Assembly (NCBI GenBank): GCA_026874595.1
Contig: CM049318.1
Coordinates: 58,376,250-58,440,249 of the forward strand
Reading direction: 5' to 3'
From: Sipunculus nudus
Lineage: Eukaryota; Annelida; Sipuncula; Golfingiida; Sipunculidae
Length of the DNA stretch: 64,000 nucleotides
In this document: piece after piece, positions 10,433 to 20,777 of the stretch
Position numbering within the stretch: position 1 is the stretch's first letter
Layout: every line of letters begins with the position of its first letter
Position numbers and translations under genes: made by a program
Notes under the pieces: model-generated
Seen by the model: only the letters and a program-made list of their open reading frames with translations
Told to the model about the DNA's origin: nothing
Database searches by the model: none

Positions 10433-10867
10433 GATTCAACGGATATTATATTAGCGGCCTTTAAATTTACAAATAACAAAGGTCAATCACCATATATATG
10501 TGTGTATCAAGCAGACATATTGATCCCACTGCCGATCAGACACATATCAGACACTTGTGTTGCTATCAAATATCATACATTATTTGACAGTATAACCCCA
10601 GCAGTACAGTCTAATTAGCAAAGAGGAAAGCAGGACCTGTTAGTGTTCATAGCAAAAGGGGTGCACGGTATACTACGGCTGGCTTTATATTCGCGGGTTT
10701 TATTTTTTTCAACAAAAGCAGGACGAATCCAAACAGAAACTATATCAAGAGTATTATTTACATGTAGTAAATTATCCAATTTAACATTGTATTCATTAAA
10801 GGAAAGTATTTGTGGTTGGTTGCCTGGAACGTTTATTAAACCTTTGTCATTCCTGAGAACTTTCTAA
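10433..10867 (+). pseudogene. 145-codon open block, U1 (one internal TAG)
   Basis: A TATAG acceptor-like end is followed by a frame starting D-S-T-D-I-K-L and ending P-L-S-F-L-R-T-F-stop. A TAG lies at about codon 62, where U5 has TGG (Trp); U1 is otherwise open. One frame staying open over 435 bp of AT-rich DNA in several copies suggests an exon remnant. It has a hydrophobic middle (V-F-I-A-K-G-V-H-G-I-L). No family recognised. A further short ORF (M-P-H-Q-R-T-Q-A-D) lies just upstream in most copies, ending at a GTAGGT donor, but joining the two gives no open frame. Confidence 0.4.
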
Positions 10868-11082
10868 TTGAAATACCGTCGTTGGACATCCAGGAATTGC
10901 CGCCCTTGAAAATTAAAAATAACGAACAACAACAATACTCCCGCTGCTTTACGTTGATTAACAGGCACCTTTCAAGGTAACGCCAATGTGACGTCATTGT
11001 CCTCTGTGACATCACGTCTGTTATGTGACGACTCACATGGCCATATCCTCATATGTTACGTCCCCTTGTAAACAAATGTGCT

Positions 11083-11283
11083 CTAAAACCCCCATAAGAA
11101 ACACTTTCCCGGATTATTTGCGCATAGATTACCCCAAAATTTACTTAGTGGTCCCTTTGTATCTTTATCGAGTTTTCCTGAAATTTCACAAAATCCATTA
11201 ATAACGTTTTTGAGTATTGTTGCTAAGAGACGAACACACAGACGAACCAACGGCATCAAAAACATAACCACTGCCATTCGGCA
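11083..11283 (-). repeat. Inverted TIR-like dispersed repeat, U1
   Basis: On the minus strand it reads GGCAGTGGTTATGTTTTTGA then TGCCGTTGGTTCGTCTGTG, GGATTTTGTGAAATTTCAGG and ACAAAGGGACCACTAA. This matches, as recalled, a common interspersed repeat of bivalves and other marine invertebrates. Open frames on this strand are by-products of the repeat. Confidence 0.5.
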
Positions 11284-11299
11284 GATTTAAAAATAAAAC

Positions 11300-11392
11300 T
11301 CATTATAACAATAATAACAATAAATAAATAATAAATAATATAATTAATAATAATAGAGTTGTAATAATAATAATAATAATAGTAATATAATG
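11300..11392. repeat. TAA/ATA microsatellite, U1
   Basis: AATAATAAC and TAATAA units of variable length. Homologous tracts: 20795-20878, 29845-29945, 38541-38640, 50217-50258 continuing at 54246-54294 after the LINE, and 63300-63412. Length varies greatly between copies. Confidence 0.85.
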
Positions 11393-11527
11393 TAATATAT
11401 TGAACTGAGGGGCTATGTGATATCAGGAAACTTGGTTATACATTAGAAAGAAAATCATTCATCAGGTCTGATTTATATCGTTTTATATGTATAACATTAT
11501 TTTGAACCCTTAGCCCCCCCCCCCCGA

Positions 11528-11812
11528 TTATGCCCAAATGCCCATTAAAGCCTTAGATCCATCATAAATGAATGCATACGCATTATATTCGTGAAGGAGG
11601 ATATGTTTATTATCATTCAGGAGGTAATCTTCATGTGTACAGTATGAAAAATGTAGGCAAACAACTTCACTCCTAAATATCAGGAAGCTGTTGTCTATGT
11701 AATTTTGACTTAACGGTGTGGTCGGTACCCCTGAGTCCCAAATGACCGGAGTACCCCTTAATCCCCAAGTCGAGTTGTACTTAAAGGGACGATGGCCTCT
11801 ACAAACCTCCAC
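11528..11812 (-). other. Minus-strand open frame after the poly-C tract, U1
   Basis: Open for 94 codons from a GTG (no ATG), containing F-L-I-F-R-S-E-V-V-C-L-H-F and H-E-Y-N-A-Y-A-F-I-Y-D. Shorter versions stay open in U2 (21029-21211), U3 (30098-30289) and U6 (63542-63754). An insertion of caata-type sequence separates the halves in other copies. Coding is not supported beyond persistence of the frame. Confidence 0.2.
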
Positions 11813-11869
11813 TCGAAATACTGCATTGTTGTGCTATACAAAATAATTCAATTTAAACACAAGCTTTAA

Positions 11870-12065
11870 GAATGAATTGGAAATACAAGATCTCTTCTCA
11901 GATATAATACGTAAATTTGTGTGTATAAGTGGACTTTTGCAATTTAAGTTCCAAAAAATTTGTCCACCATATGAAAAATCTCACTTGGGGCAAATAATAG
12001 ATCCCTTATTAGGTAATATTTTTATACTCTCTTTTAAAAATGATAAATATATAAATAGAACCTAA
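11870..12065 (+). other. Open frame I-Q-D-L-F-S-D-I-I-R-K, U1
   Basis: An open stretch of about 60 codons without ATG support; U2, U3 and U4 have a TAA or other changes near the middle. No family recognised. Confidence 0.15.
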
Positions 12066-12389
12066 TGTGTAAACAAAATCTCAGTCAACTGATTAGCCGA
12101 TAGCATTTTCATGCAAATAAGTATTTACTAATAGTAATCAGTCAACGGCATAAGACTAGAAAAAAAAGTATGATTTATAGGTTTTAAATCAAACTTAGAT
12201 TTATTTTTATTCAAGTCAAATAATATGCGTATTCATTACTTCTTCTCCATTAACGATACACACATTATCGTTCCATGTTATAAACCTAGTCAAGAAATCA
12301 AGTTAATTTAATTTTATACTATCAAATTCCAAGCCTTGTCAAACTTGTGGGTTAAAACGTCTCGATCTGTGTATAGCTTCTGTAGAAAC

Positions 12390-12548
12390 ATGGCTGTAGC
12401 AATTTGTTTATTAAGGATATTTGTATTTTTTTACCCTCTCAATAGCACACAGTTACCAAAATAATACCCTTAAAATACGGGCGCTGGTCGGTCGTAAGCT
12501 ATAGGGACTTATTATTTCAGTTATTCATGGACCTATTTACGAATTCTA
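12390..12548 (+). pseudogene. Small secreted-peptide-like ORF, U1 (frameshifted)
   Basis: The start and signal part are kept, but seven Ts after GTA replace six and shift the frame to an early stop. Confidence 0.35.
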
Positions 12549-12819
12549 GAATTAAAACTCATATACATTTTAAGCTAGTTTTAATCATTTTAATCCACTC
12601 TAACACTTTGTCTGACTTTTGTTAACATCTACTGGGACTTCACAGAGTGAAAGAAGGCTACCCCTAAAAAACATAATTCCACAATAATTTGGCGGATATA
12701 TTGTATATATTTATGGTAATTTGCCATATATGCTAACATTCGAGTAGTGCTGCCTATTAGATAAAAGTCCATTGTATAAACATGGTTTCTCCTTATCTAA
12801 ATATTTATTCCAGTGTTAG

Positions 12820-13430
12820 TGACAGGGTGGCAATACTACAAGTTTGTGGTTGAATATAACCATGCACCTTGGGGGTACGCCCAACGGTCGGTCACTTCCA
12901 CTGAAATATCATTTTTTTCCAACTTTATCAGTTCTTTAGCTCAGGTCACCAGATATAATTTTTTAGCAAAAAAAATGGATATGTTTTCCTGCTACATGAC
13001 GTGTAAACATTTGCATGCTCTGGCTCTGATTATAACCCACTAAATTTGATGACTCGCTGATTCACCACCATGACTTTCTAAAATATGCATACCTTAATGC
13101 CATGACAACGTTATAATGCTTCCTGATTCTCATTGTTTTTTTCTGGAAGGACAGCCGTAAATTGCACGTGAAGCGATATCAGCAAACTTCCATTCAACGG
13201 TTCAACTAATTTTAACATACCCCCTCCCAAACATGATTCCACATGAATAAACTTTGCCAAAATGTCGGATATAATGGAATCAGTTATATTTATACAAATT
13301 GTCTGATCAGATCCTTTATTATAGCTTTCGGAGCAGCCAGTCATCTATTATAAATTTTGCTGTAGTAAATAAAAACATAATTTTAAGATACGCCCAGTGG
13401 TCGGTCGTTTGCACCGAGATCTATTTATCA
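12820..13430 (+). repeat. Two related segments around TACGCCCA..GGTCGGTC, U1
   Basis: Segment A (about 12836-12910) and segment B (about 13345-13425) align at about 65% by eye, sharing TACGCCCA-nn-GGTCGGTC and then a CACnGAnATnT stretch. Translated in one frame they share F-x-V and Y-A-Q-x-S-V-x-x-T-E-I. A weaker third relative lies at 12477-12500 (ACGGGCGCTGGTCGGTCG). All long units carry them, about 510 bp apart. They look like an old internal duplication, perhaps of an exon or a short repeat. Confidence 0.35.
13111..13344 (-). other. Minus-strand open frame kept in three units (U1)
   Basis: True ATG (13342-13344), M-T-G-C-S-E-S-Y-N-K-G-S-D-Q-T, 77 codons. Also open at 22519-22749 and 56025-56246; in U3 the ATG is lost and in U4 an extra C shifts it. 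The peptide start Y-N-K-G-x-D-Q-T resembles conceptual translations of dispersed repeats in marine invertebrates, as recalled, so a repeat origin is more likely than a gene. Confidence 0.25.
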
Positions 13431-13865
13431 TCTCTCTGATAAACATATAAAGTGGATTAGAAACAAGAGCCTGGTTCTATATGGCGAACCATTAAAAAGG
13501 GAACATAATTTCTTTAATTAAAGACCAGTCCTAAGCATAAACCAAAACAAATTAATGTGGCAAAATCATGGTAGGGAATTAGTCCCATATGCAAATTATT
13601 CATTGTCTGATACTGAAATGCTCACATGTTTTACACAGTTTGTCTAATAAACAGGCATTTATGATAGATCCATAAAGTAATTTAGAAACCAGAGACTGAC
13701 TCAATATAATGAACATTAAAAGAGGAAAACATAATTTCATCTAGTAAAAATCTGAGAATACAGGATTTTTATTAAATAATTTTAATTGAATGATGAAGTT
13801 TTATATATGGAAAATCTAACCCCAGCTCGACAACTTTAAATTACTGACAGTTACAAACAGCTGAA

Positions 13866-14069
13866 TTGAGGAAGCAATGCTTTAAAATAATAAGCCAGGA
13901 AAAAGAAAATGAAAGCGTTCTCCCAAATATCGTGGATGCTACGACCTGCGCGCACTATCACTGCGCTTTATCAATACTAAAACAACACGTCTATATGCAA
14001 GTTATCATTGTCTTGCACAGTCTCGTAAATGATAATCAACAGATATTATTTGTCATAACGTACGTCTAG
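13866..14069 (+). other. Conserved open frame upstream of the signal exon, U1
   Basis: Open from a TTG (no ATG) through R-K-Q-C-F-K-I-I-S-Q-E-K-E-N-E to ...I-L-F-V-I-T-Y-V-stop. An acceptor-like TTACTGACAG lies just before. The frame is also open at 32434-32637, 41126-41329 and 44396-44599, but broken in U2 (deletion) and U5 (TGC to TGA). It could be part of a transcribed 5' region of the signal-exon gene; coding is not shown. Confidence 0.25.
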
Positions 14070-14157
14070 AACATCATTTTAACAGCCAAAATAGTGTAAA
14101 TAAACAAGTGAGATACTACCGCCACGTGATCCTTCTCGCAGACTCCTGTAGGACAGT

Positions 14158-14221
14158 ATGGCGACTTTAGTGGTCGGAATGATGTTTTTACTGGCAGGCA
14201 CGCTTTCTGTGCAAGGGCAAC
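14158..14221 (+). CDS. Signal-peptide first exon, U1 (partial CDS, 64 nt)
   Basis: An ATG opens MATLVVGMMFLL...SVQGQ, a textbook secretory signal: short N-terminus, hydrophobic core V5-L16, small residues, and a likely cleavage near V-Q-G/Q. The exon ends after one base of the next codon (phase 1) at a perfect donor GTGAGT (14222). An E-box CACGTG sits 30 bp upstream (14123-14128). No TATA box is evident. The next exon is not certain: the first phase-compatible acceptor ORF found is the 212-nt exon 5.3 kb downstream in U2 (19521), which is broken. The protein would be secreted; its function is unknown. Confidence 0.55.
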
Positions 14222-14588
14222 GTGAGTTATTTTTATTCTCTTAGTGTATATATTAAAAATGGCAACATACACACCACATTGCTTGCATTGGTAAAAAGCT
14301 AACACTTTGGTACCAGGTTCCTACATAATAAATATATGGGTTAAATATATTAACAATAACACTAATTATTCTTTATATGGTACTGTTATCACAAAATAAA
14401 AATAATGAGCCTAGTGGGTAATACATTGCATGTACACACTGGACTGGCAACACACACACCACATTTTTTGGACTTGTAAAAATCTAAAAGCTTTACCACA
14501 CGATTTGTTTAATAATCAAATATTTCAAACTTCGATGTATTTGTAATATTTTTAACATATTAATTATAACACACCTTATATTTTTTAA

Positions 14589-14816
14589 ATGGTACTTGTT
14601 TTATCGTTGTTAATGATTTGCAAGTACAATATGTGTTGTAAACACAAAAATACTAAATTGGAAGTTAGACCAAAAAAAAAAAAAAAAAGAACTGCGGACC
14701 TTGAATGTATCTCCGTTTGTGGTAACAGGGTTATAAGAAAAAGCATGTTCACAAATTTAAGACAAGTTAGGGATTTGTTTACTACTATGTTTACTCCGTT
14801 TACTTCAGAACTATGA
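14589..14816 (+). pseudogene. ORF relic with poly-Lys slippage tract, U1
   Basis: A true ATG opens M-V-L-V-L-S-L-L-M-I-C-K-Y-N, then a lysine run encoded by a long A-tract, then R-T-A-D-L-E-C-I-S and T-N-x-R-Q-V-R-D-L-F-T-T-M-F. In other copies the A-tract has 8-10 As (U4 with an extra GGGG) and the frame breaks there. After the tract most copies keep a frame through N-Y-E-G-I-T-Y-D-L-L-L-S-L-K-S-L-Q-L to a TAG near L-Q-R. No family recognised. Confidence 0.25.
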
Positions 14817-14995
14817 AGGCATCACTTATGATCTCCTTTTGTCACTTAAATCTTTACAACTAAAATATACCGTCAACATTAGCAAAGATAGAGCCATTTA
14901 TATTGACATACCCGAATAAAAGAGCACTCTGCAAAACTCAAATGCTTCCGTTAACACCTGCCATGGCATCTCTAATCCAAGACGGTTTTATACAT

Positions 14996-16400
14996 TTTTA
15001 GCTCAGCTGATTCAAAGTCAACTGGGCTATAGCGTTCCCTCTTTTTCCGTCGTCCGTCCTTCTAGTCTTCCCTTCGTTAACAAGGCACAAATCTTAACCG
15101 CTGGACTTAGAAACTTCTAACTGTACATCCTTGGAGAGCCGTTAAATATCCTCGGATATCTGAAACTAGGTCACTGCTATAGGGCTCGAATTACCCCCAA
15201 ATAAAGCTAAAATTTTGACACAAAATTCCATTTTCTGAATACATGATGCATTGATTGCCATGATTCTTGATTGCCGGGTTTCATCACTCCTGAATACTGG
15301 TTGCGCCACCTAAATTTTGTTAAATGTTTCCGCATTGTTCTCTCTCTTTTATTGAGACCTTCAAATAAGCAGTACCCAGAGATTATGTGCATCCAGTGAC
15401 CACTGGACCTAGAACCATCTAACTGCAGACCCGTGGAGATCCATACATTAGGTCAATGCAACTTCTATTCATAAGCTATGAGGCCCAAAAGCACCCCCCC
15501 CCCCGATCAATTTAAAAAAGATAAAAAAGCTCCAGTATCTGAATAACTAATGCATTGAATGCCATGATTCTTTCCATTCATATTGATCATAGTGTTTAAT
15601 CAGTTCCTGAAAATTGCTGGCGCCATCAAGTAGTCTTTTCGTTAACAGGGCATGTACCATAACAATTTGACCTAGAAACTTTTAATTGTTTATCTAGGGA
15701 AGTCCTTGGCAACTCTACTTGGAAACCTGATATTAGGTCAAAGCGACGTATAGTTTTCGTACGTCAGGCTTTAAACATTATTCTGAGCACCAAGTGAGTC
15801 AATGGGCACAAAGTATTTTATTTGGCCTAGAATCTTTTAATATGACATTCAGAGAGTAAATCCTGGGTAAATCTCTGGGCAAACCTGAAATGAGGTTATG
15901 TTGACCTATATTCTGCAAGATATGTTTAAAAAGATGATTGAGCACTCTTTTGGGGAAATTTGCATTATTGGTTACAGTTGGACCTAGAAACGTCTAAAAC
16001 CTAATCGTCGTCGGTTCCTCTAAAATTTCTTGGATCCCTGAATTAATGTTACTGTGACCCATAAACTGTTACCTATGAGGACGGATATTATGTTAGGACT
16101 CCGTAGTCAGATGGGCACAAATGTGTAGCAGTTGGAAAAAGAAACTTCTAACTTAGCAATTAGGCAGTTGCTGGTAAAATCTTTATAGAAAGCCTACATA
16201 AGGTCACCTTAACCTTTTTCAAAGGACAACTGGCAAAATGCATGAATCTGAGCAAACTTGAAATCATTTTACCCAACGTTTAAGGTACCTAGAATATAGT
16301 TTAGCGTCATGGCCCATTGGCTACTTGTTATAATTACTATTTACGGCAACCTCTGAACCCTCTGCCGACGTTCTTAAATGTAATGTAAACTAATACACCC
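14996..16400 (+). mobile_element. Pearl/HINE-like bivalve element with ~155-bp core repeats, U1
   Basis: It starts TTTTTAGCTCAGCTGATTC with an imperfect hairpin (TAGCTCAGCTGA / GTCAACTGGGCTA) and a CCGTCGTCCGTCC stretch, a head seen in many bivalve dispersed repeats. Core repeats follow, each with a version of GGGCACAAA...TTGGACCTAGAAACTTCTAA and TTAGGTCA. Cores sit near 15101, (15250, very weak), 15403, 15665, 15821, 15977, 16131 and 16283, spaced about 151-156 bp in the better part. Non-autonomous: no transposase or Rep/helicase frame inside. The link to Helitron-related pearl elements is inference. Confidence 0.5.
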
Positions 16401-16419
16401 TCTGCACGAGCATGCGCAT

Positions 16420-17730
16420 TGTGCATAATGATCATAAGCTCTGCTCCGGTCAAGTAATTCAGCATTGTCATGGTTTTTTCAATTAAAATCATTTTCCTTT
16501 GTTGAAGGGTCTCTCCTTGCCTCCATTGACCAATTAGCGAAATATTTTTAATAATCGTGAAAACTAGGAATCAATAGTTGATCGGAGCTGTTATTTGCAA
16601 TATAACATTTGAAATATCTGGTACTAGTTACGGTGGCAGGTAAAATTATATGAGCATTAATATTATTTTTTTTAAATAGAACAACAATCGACTAATCAAA
16701 TTGTTGTTTTTGCCAACCTATTGAGATGATGTGTCAAAAATGCAAATATGGTCAGTATTGGAAGACGTGACCGAAAGGTGATTAGATATTCGCCTTGGGC
16801 ATAATTTTATAATTAGATACTAATCATTACTCTGGATGCTGGAGACTGAACGACAAAAATCTTGCTTTATACAAACATTTATTCAAACAATTTTGGATCA
16901 TGTTTGTGCAATGTTACGACATTGTTAGAGAAAAGACAAATCAATGGAGAAAAAAAAGGAAAATTAATTGAAAAAAAATTCTTCAATAACCTAGAACATC
17001 AATCTATTTGAAAAGTTGATTACCCAGAAAAAAATAAAAGGTTGTAATGATATGATATCTTCAGTTATTCAAATGTCATGAAAGTACAGTACTTTACGGT
17101 TTGTTGAAATTACGTTGTAGGGTCAAATTTGTAAGCTTCCTTGCGCCCCATGGCATAAATAAAACTATTTATTTTCCTACAACGATCCCACCAGATTTAT
17201 AGTTGCTTAAAAGAACATTTTAGCAGTCAGGTTAAGTTTTGTAAACTTCAAAATGGCGGCAAATATGACAAACACATTGAAGAAGAATGTTTCAATTAAT
17301 TTGAGTCATTCAACGTAAATATTTTTACAGACTAAACTCTTCGGTGCAATTTTTTAACTGAGAGAAACCTAGATTTTTTTTGTGTTCCTTAACTTGACTA
17401 TATCACATTTCAAATATACAAGGGATTAGATAGAAATGGCCGCACCTTGTAACCTCAAATGATGACCAGTAGAGTGGCATAGAATGACTTTATTTTAAAT
17501 GGCCACGATGGGGCTTTTTTTATAGCGACCCACGATCGTCGTCTGTTCGGTGTTCCCCCTGTCCAGGAGGACGTCTGTTAACAAGGCACGTTTTGGAAAG
17601 TAAATACACTTATGCAAAATAGTGTTAATTGCATCATTTATACACTGGTGAATCTACAAGGATAATCTAATATAAAAGCTGCTTATATTTATAAGAAAGT
17701 GATTGATTTGAACTTACACTTGGCCATGTG
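16420..17730. other. AT-rich spacer with two ATGGC start-like motifs, U1
   Basis: It contains the relic of the M-L-E-T-E-R-Q-K ORF (16838-17000, broken here) and a short frame from aaaATGGCGGCAAATATG (17254) that runs 21 codons to S-H-S-T-stop. The AAnATGGCGGC context resembles a YY1-type start-site motif and is kept in U2 (26583), U4 (46730) and U5 (59819) but deleted in U3. No gene is supported. Confidence 0.3.
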
Positions 17731-17731
17731 T

Positions 17732-17951
17732 CCTCTATCTGGCCTGGTATCTGTTATAACCCATTTATTCCCTATCTGCTTTGGATCTATTATAGGTCAT
17801 TTTCCCAACTACGGTCCCGAGTCTATTTATAACCATTTAAACCCTGTCTGGCCTCCCGTATGTTGTAGTCCATTTATTCCCAGTCTGGTCTCGCACTTTA
17901 TAGGCCATTTATTTCCTGTCAGGCCTCGCATTCATTACAGGTTTATTATTC
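17732..17951 (+). repeat. 36-bp minisatellite, six units, U1
   Basis: Six degenerate units of 35-38 bp, pattern CCTGTCTGGCCTCGC...TATAGGCCATTTATTC. Because the period is about 12 codons, one frame stays open over the whole block (17699-17998), giving 12-residue repeats such as F-P-I-C-F-G-S-I-I-G-H-F and I-P-S-L-V-S-H-F-I-G-H-L. Confidence 0.7.
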
Positions 17952-18407
17952 CCAAATATTGTCGGCCCTGCAATCAATTAGAGTCTTGCATCTTTTAAAG
18001 GTTGTCTCTTTTTTTTTCTTGAATATTTGCTCTACTGTGTAAAATAAGCTTAGATAATGAAAATAAGGAGCCGTTATTACATGCAATTACGCGCAGACCT
18101 ATCTATCGACATCCGTGATAAACGTATTCGCCAGAGATTGCGGAAACTAATATTTTAACGGAGTTCCGCCGCCACCGCGTTCGTTTATTAAAAACTTTAC
18201 TGCCCCTGGATCGATCATTCTGAATCCCGGCATAATTAAGGGAAAGCAGGTGCACTTGTACCTCAAAAAAAGGTTGTTTGGGCAAACTACATTCTATTTT
18301 GCGTATTCGCAATTTTTTAGACTTATCTATGCGTCACATTACTGAAGGGTGCTTTGATGTAGGTCTGAAATTGTGCATGTCAATAGAAATACTTCGTATG
18401 TATGTTT

Positions 18408-18866
18408 AGAAAACAGCACCTAAGATTACATGCTATGTTGTCTTATTTGCTCCCAAATAAAGACATATTATATAAATCATCCTCAGTACGGTCAGTCCGA
18501 AAGAAGTTAGTGGGTTCTATGATAACAGTCGAAGCCAAGGTGTGTTTTAGTTTCTCAAAGATAGTTGCTTTGGATTAAGACTTAAATCGTGGTCAGAACT
18601 ATTTGACAGAAAATCGTTGTCAAATAGGCAGTCGCAGATCAATTTCAAAGAAAAACCACCGACTGGCTTATTATACCAACAACAAACAAATGCCGTTTCT
18701 GACTTTGTGCTTAATCAGTTCTCAAGAACAAATGGAATCTTCATGTATAAAATTACTGGACGTCTCGCTCCATTCGGGCAATAATCAGTTTGTGATTGTT
18801 TCAACAAAAGGACCCCATAATTTAAATTTTTATAAAGCCAGGCAACCTATCTTCGGATCTATTTGA
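18408..18866 (+). pseudogene. M-F-R-K-Q-H ORF relic, U1
   Basis: ATG at 18408. A stop from an inserted or changed T (ggaTTAAgac) interrupts after K-I-V-A-L-D; the frame is open again from 18603 to 18866. Confidence 0.25.
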
Positions 18867-19520
18867 TATATGTCTAAACGGCTCTGCACAGGTTTATCAA
18901 TCGTCCTGAAAAGAAACTAGCCCAGCACTGAGGGTGCTCAAATTAGAACTTTTCCCGTGTATCACTTAAACCAGCTATTAAGTTTAAAAGGTAGTGTTAC
19001 CAGGATTTCTTTGGATGAAAAGTTTGACATGTTAAATGCAATAATATTTCCAGTCTTAAGGATTTTCAAACGATATAAATAAAATACCAGCGTTATGGCC
19101 CAACGGTCAACTCTCCAAACAGTAAAAAGTCATACCATGTGATCTATTCCCATTTTAATAGCAGACCAGGACTTATGAAGGTGATGTCCATGATGACCTG
19201 TATGGACAATCGTCGTCCAGGGAAAACCTAAATGCAAACTTTACTTTTACATTATTGTCCCCGCCAGGAGAGTATGCTCTCATTCCCCTTTGTTTGTGTG
19301 TTTGTGTAGGCATGGTGCTGATTACTAAATGGTTTGTTACTATAATCACCTTGTCGGCAAGTTCACCCTCCTATAATAAAACACACGTAGGGGTTATATA
19401 GATGTGAGACTGACCACTGTCCACCGAATGTTTGGAATGAGTAGACCAAGGGCCAATCATTAATTAACATTACTCTGATTGTTTAACTAATTTATTAATT
19501 GTCCGATTCTTTTTCTTTAG

Positions 19521-19732
19521 ATCCAGGGTTTTATGTCGCTTATAGTTAACGTAAAGTTTGGGCTAATATGGATATGTACACAATGATTTATTCACACATT
19601 ATGGAAAGAGAACATAAAAAGCTAAAGGAATCACATTTGACCAAAACAACTTATCGGTTTTGTGCATATGTATTTGTGAATTAACGTAAAACTGAAAAAG
19701 ACACTAAGATATTGAGGGCATGGATGTTATAG
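19521..19732 (+). pseudogene. 212-nt exon-like ORF, U2 (broken)
   Basis: The acceptor is kept (tttctttag), but the first exon base is A rather than G, and Tyr10 to stop (AGT TAA) closes the frame early. Confidence 0.4.
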
Positions 19733-19926
19733 GACCGTTTTATCCGTTTCATCTCATTATCCTAACCAAATCAATACAGATCAATAATGAATCCTCAACA
19801 CACTCAAGCGGACTCCTTGAAGTCTCAAATGGTGGGTGGATATGTTTCGGGCTTTAAGTCAAAAGCTGCAGTTGCTTTTTTTTAAATGGTAGGTTTATTA
19901 ACGTATTTCTTTCAAATACCTTATAG

Positions 19927-20361
19927 GATTCAACGGATATTAAATTAACGGCATTTAAATTTACAAATAACAAAGGTCAGTCACCATATATATGTGTGTA
20001 TCAAGCAGACATATTGATCCCACTGCCGATCAGACACATATCAGACACTTGTGCTGCTATCAAATATCATACATTATCTGACAGTATAACCCCAGCAGTA
20101 CAGTCTACTTAGCAAAAAGGAAAGCAGGACCTGTTAGTGTTCATAGCAAAAGGGGTGCACGGTATACTACGGCTGGCTATATATTCGCTGGTTTTAATTT
20201 TTTCGACAAAAGCAGGACGAATTTAAACGGAAACTATATAAAGAGTATTATTCACATGCAGTAAATTATCCAATTTAACATTGTATTCATTAAACGAAAG
20301 TATTTATGGTTGGTTGCCTGGAACGTTTATTAAACCTTTGTCATTCCTGAAAACTTTCTAA
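19927..20361 (+). pseudogene. 145-codon open block, U2
   Basis: Same length as U1, with the shared TAG and an extra stop in CGA ATT TAA (about 20219-20227). Confidence 0.4.
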
Positions 20362-20548
20362 TTGAAATACCGCCGTTGGACATTCAGGAATTGCCGCCCT
20401 TGAAAATAAAAATAACGAACAACAACAATACTCCCGCTGCTTTACGTTGATTAACTGGCACCTGTCAAAGTAACGCCAAAGTGACGTCATTGTCCTCTGT
20501 GACATCACGTTTGTTATGTGACGACTCACATGGCCATATCCTCATATG

Positions 20549-20777
20549 TTACGTCCCCTTGTAAACAAATGTGCTATAAAACCCCCATAAGAAACCCTTT
20601 CCCGGATTATATACGCATAGATCACCCCAAAATTTAATTAGTGGTCCCTTTGTATCTTTATCGAGTTTTCCTGAATTTTCACAAAATCCATTAATAAAGT
20701 TTTTGAGTATTGTTGCTAAGAGACAAACACCCAGACGAACCAACGGCATCAAAAACATAACCACCGCCACTCGGCAG
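20549..20777 (-). repeat. Inverted TIR-like dispersed repeat, U2
   Basis: Same element as at 11083-11283, open for 73 codons on the minus strand but without an ATG at the track start (GTG). Confidence 0.5.

Larger units (their letters stand above)
9734..19234 (+). repeat. Array unit U1 (most complete copy)
   Basis: At 9,501 bp this is the longest undisturbed copy and serves here as reference. Order: TIR-like repeat (9745-9890), 212-nt exon (10023), 145-codon block (10433), inverted TIR-like repeat (11083), TAA tract (11300), poly-C (11514), small peptide ORF (12390), GGTCGGTC segments (12480, 12880, 13390), signal exon (14158), ORF (14589), pearl-like element (14996), second poly-C (15494), minisatellite (17732) and terminal ORF relics (18081-18900). 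Confidence 0.92.

Noticed and set aside
15207-15392. Minus-strand ORF M-H-I-I-S-G-Y-C-L-F-E-G, repeated at 24529 and 33773
   Set aside because: It lies inside the pearl-like element between two cores and has no splice or codon support.
20549-20770. Minus-strand ORF of 73 codons with a hydrophobic start, repeated in U1 and U5
   Set aside because: It starts with GTG and is the conceptual translation of a dispersed TIR-like repeat; its conservation follows from the repeat, not from a gene.
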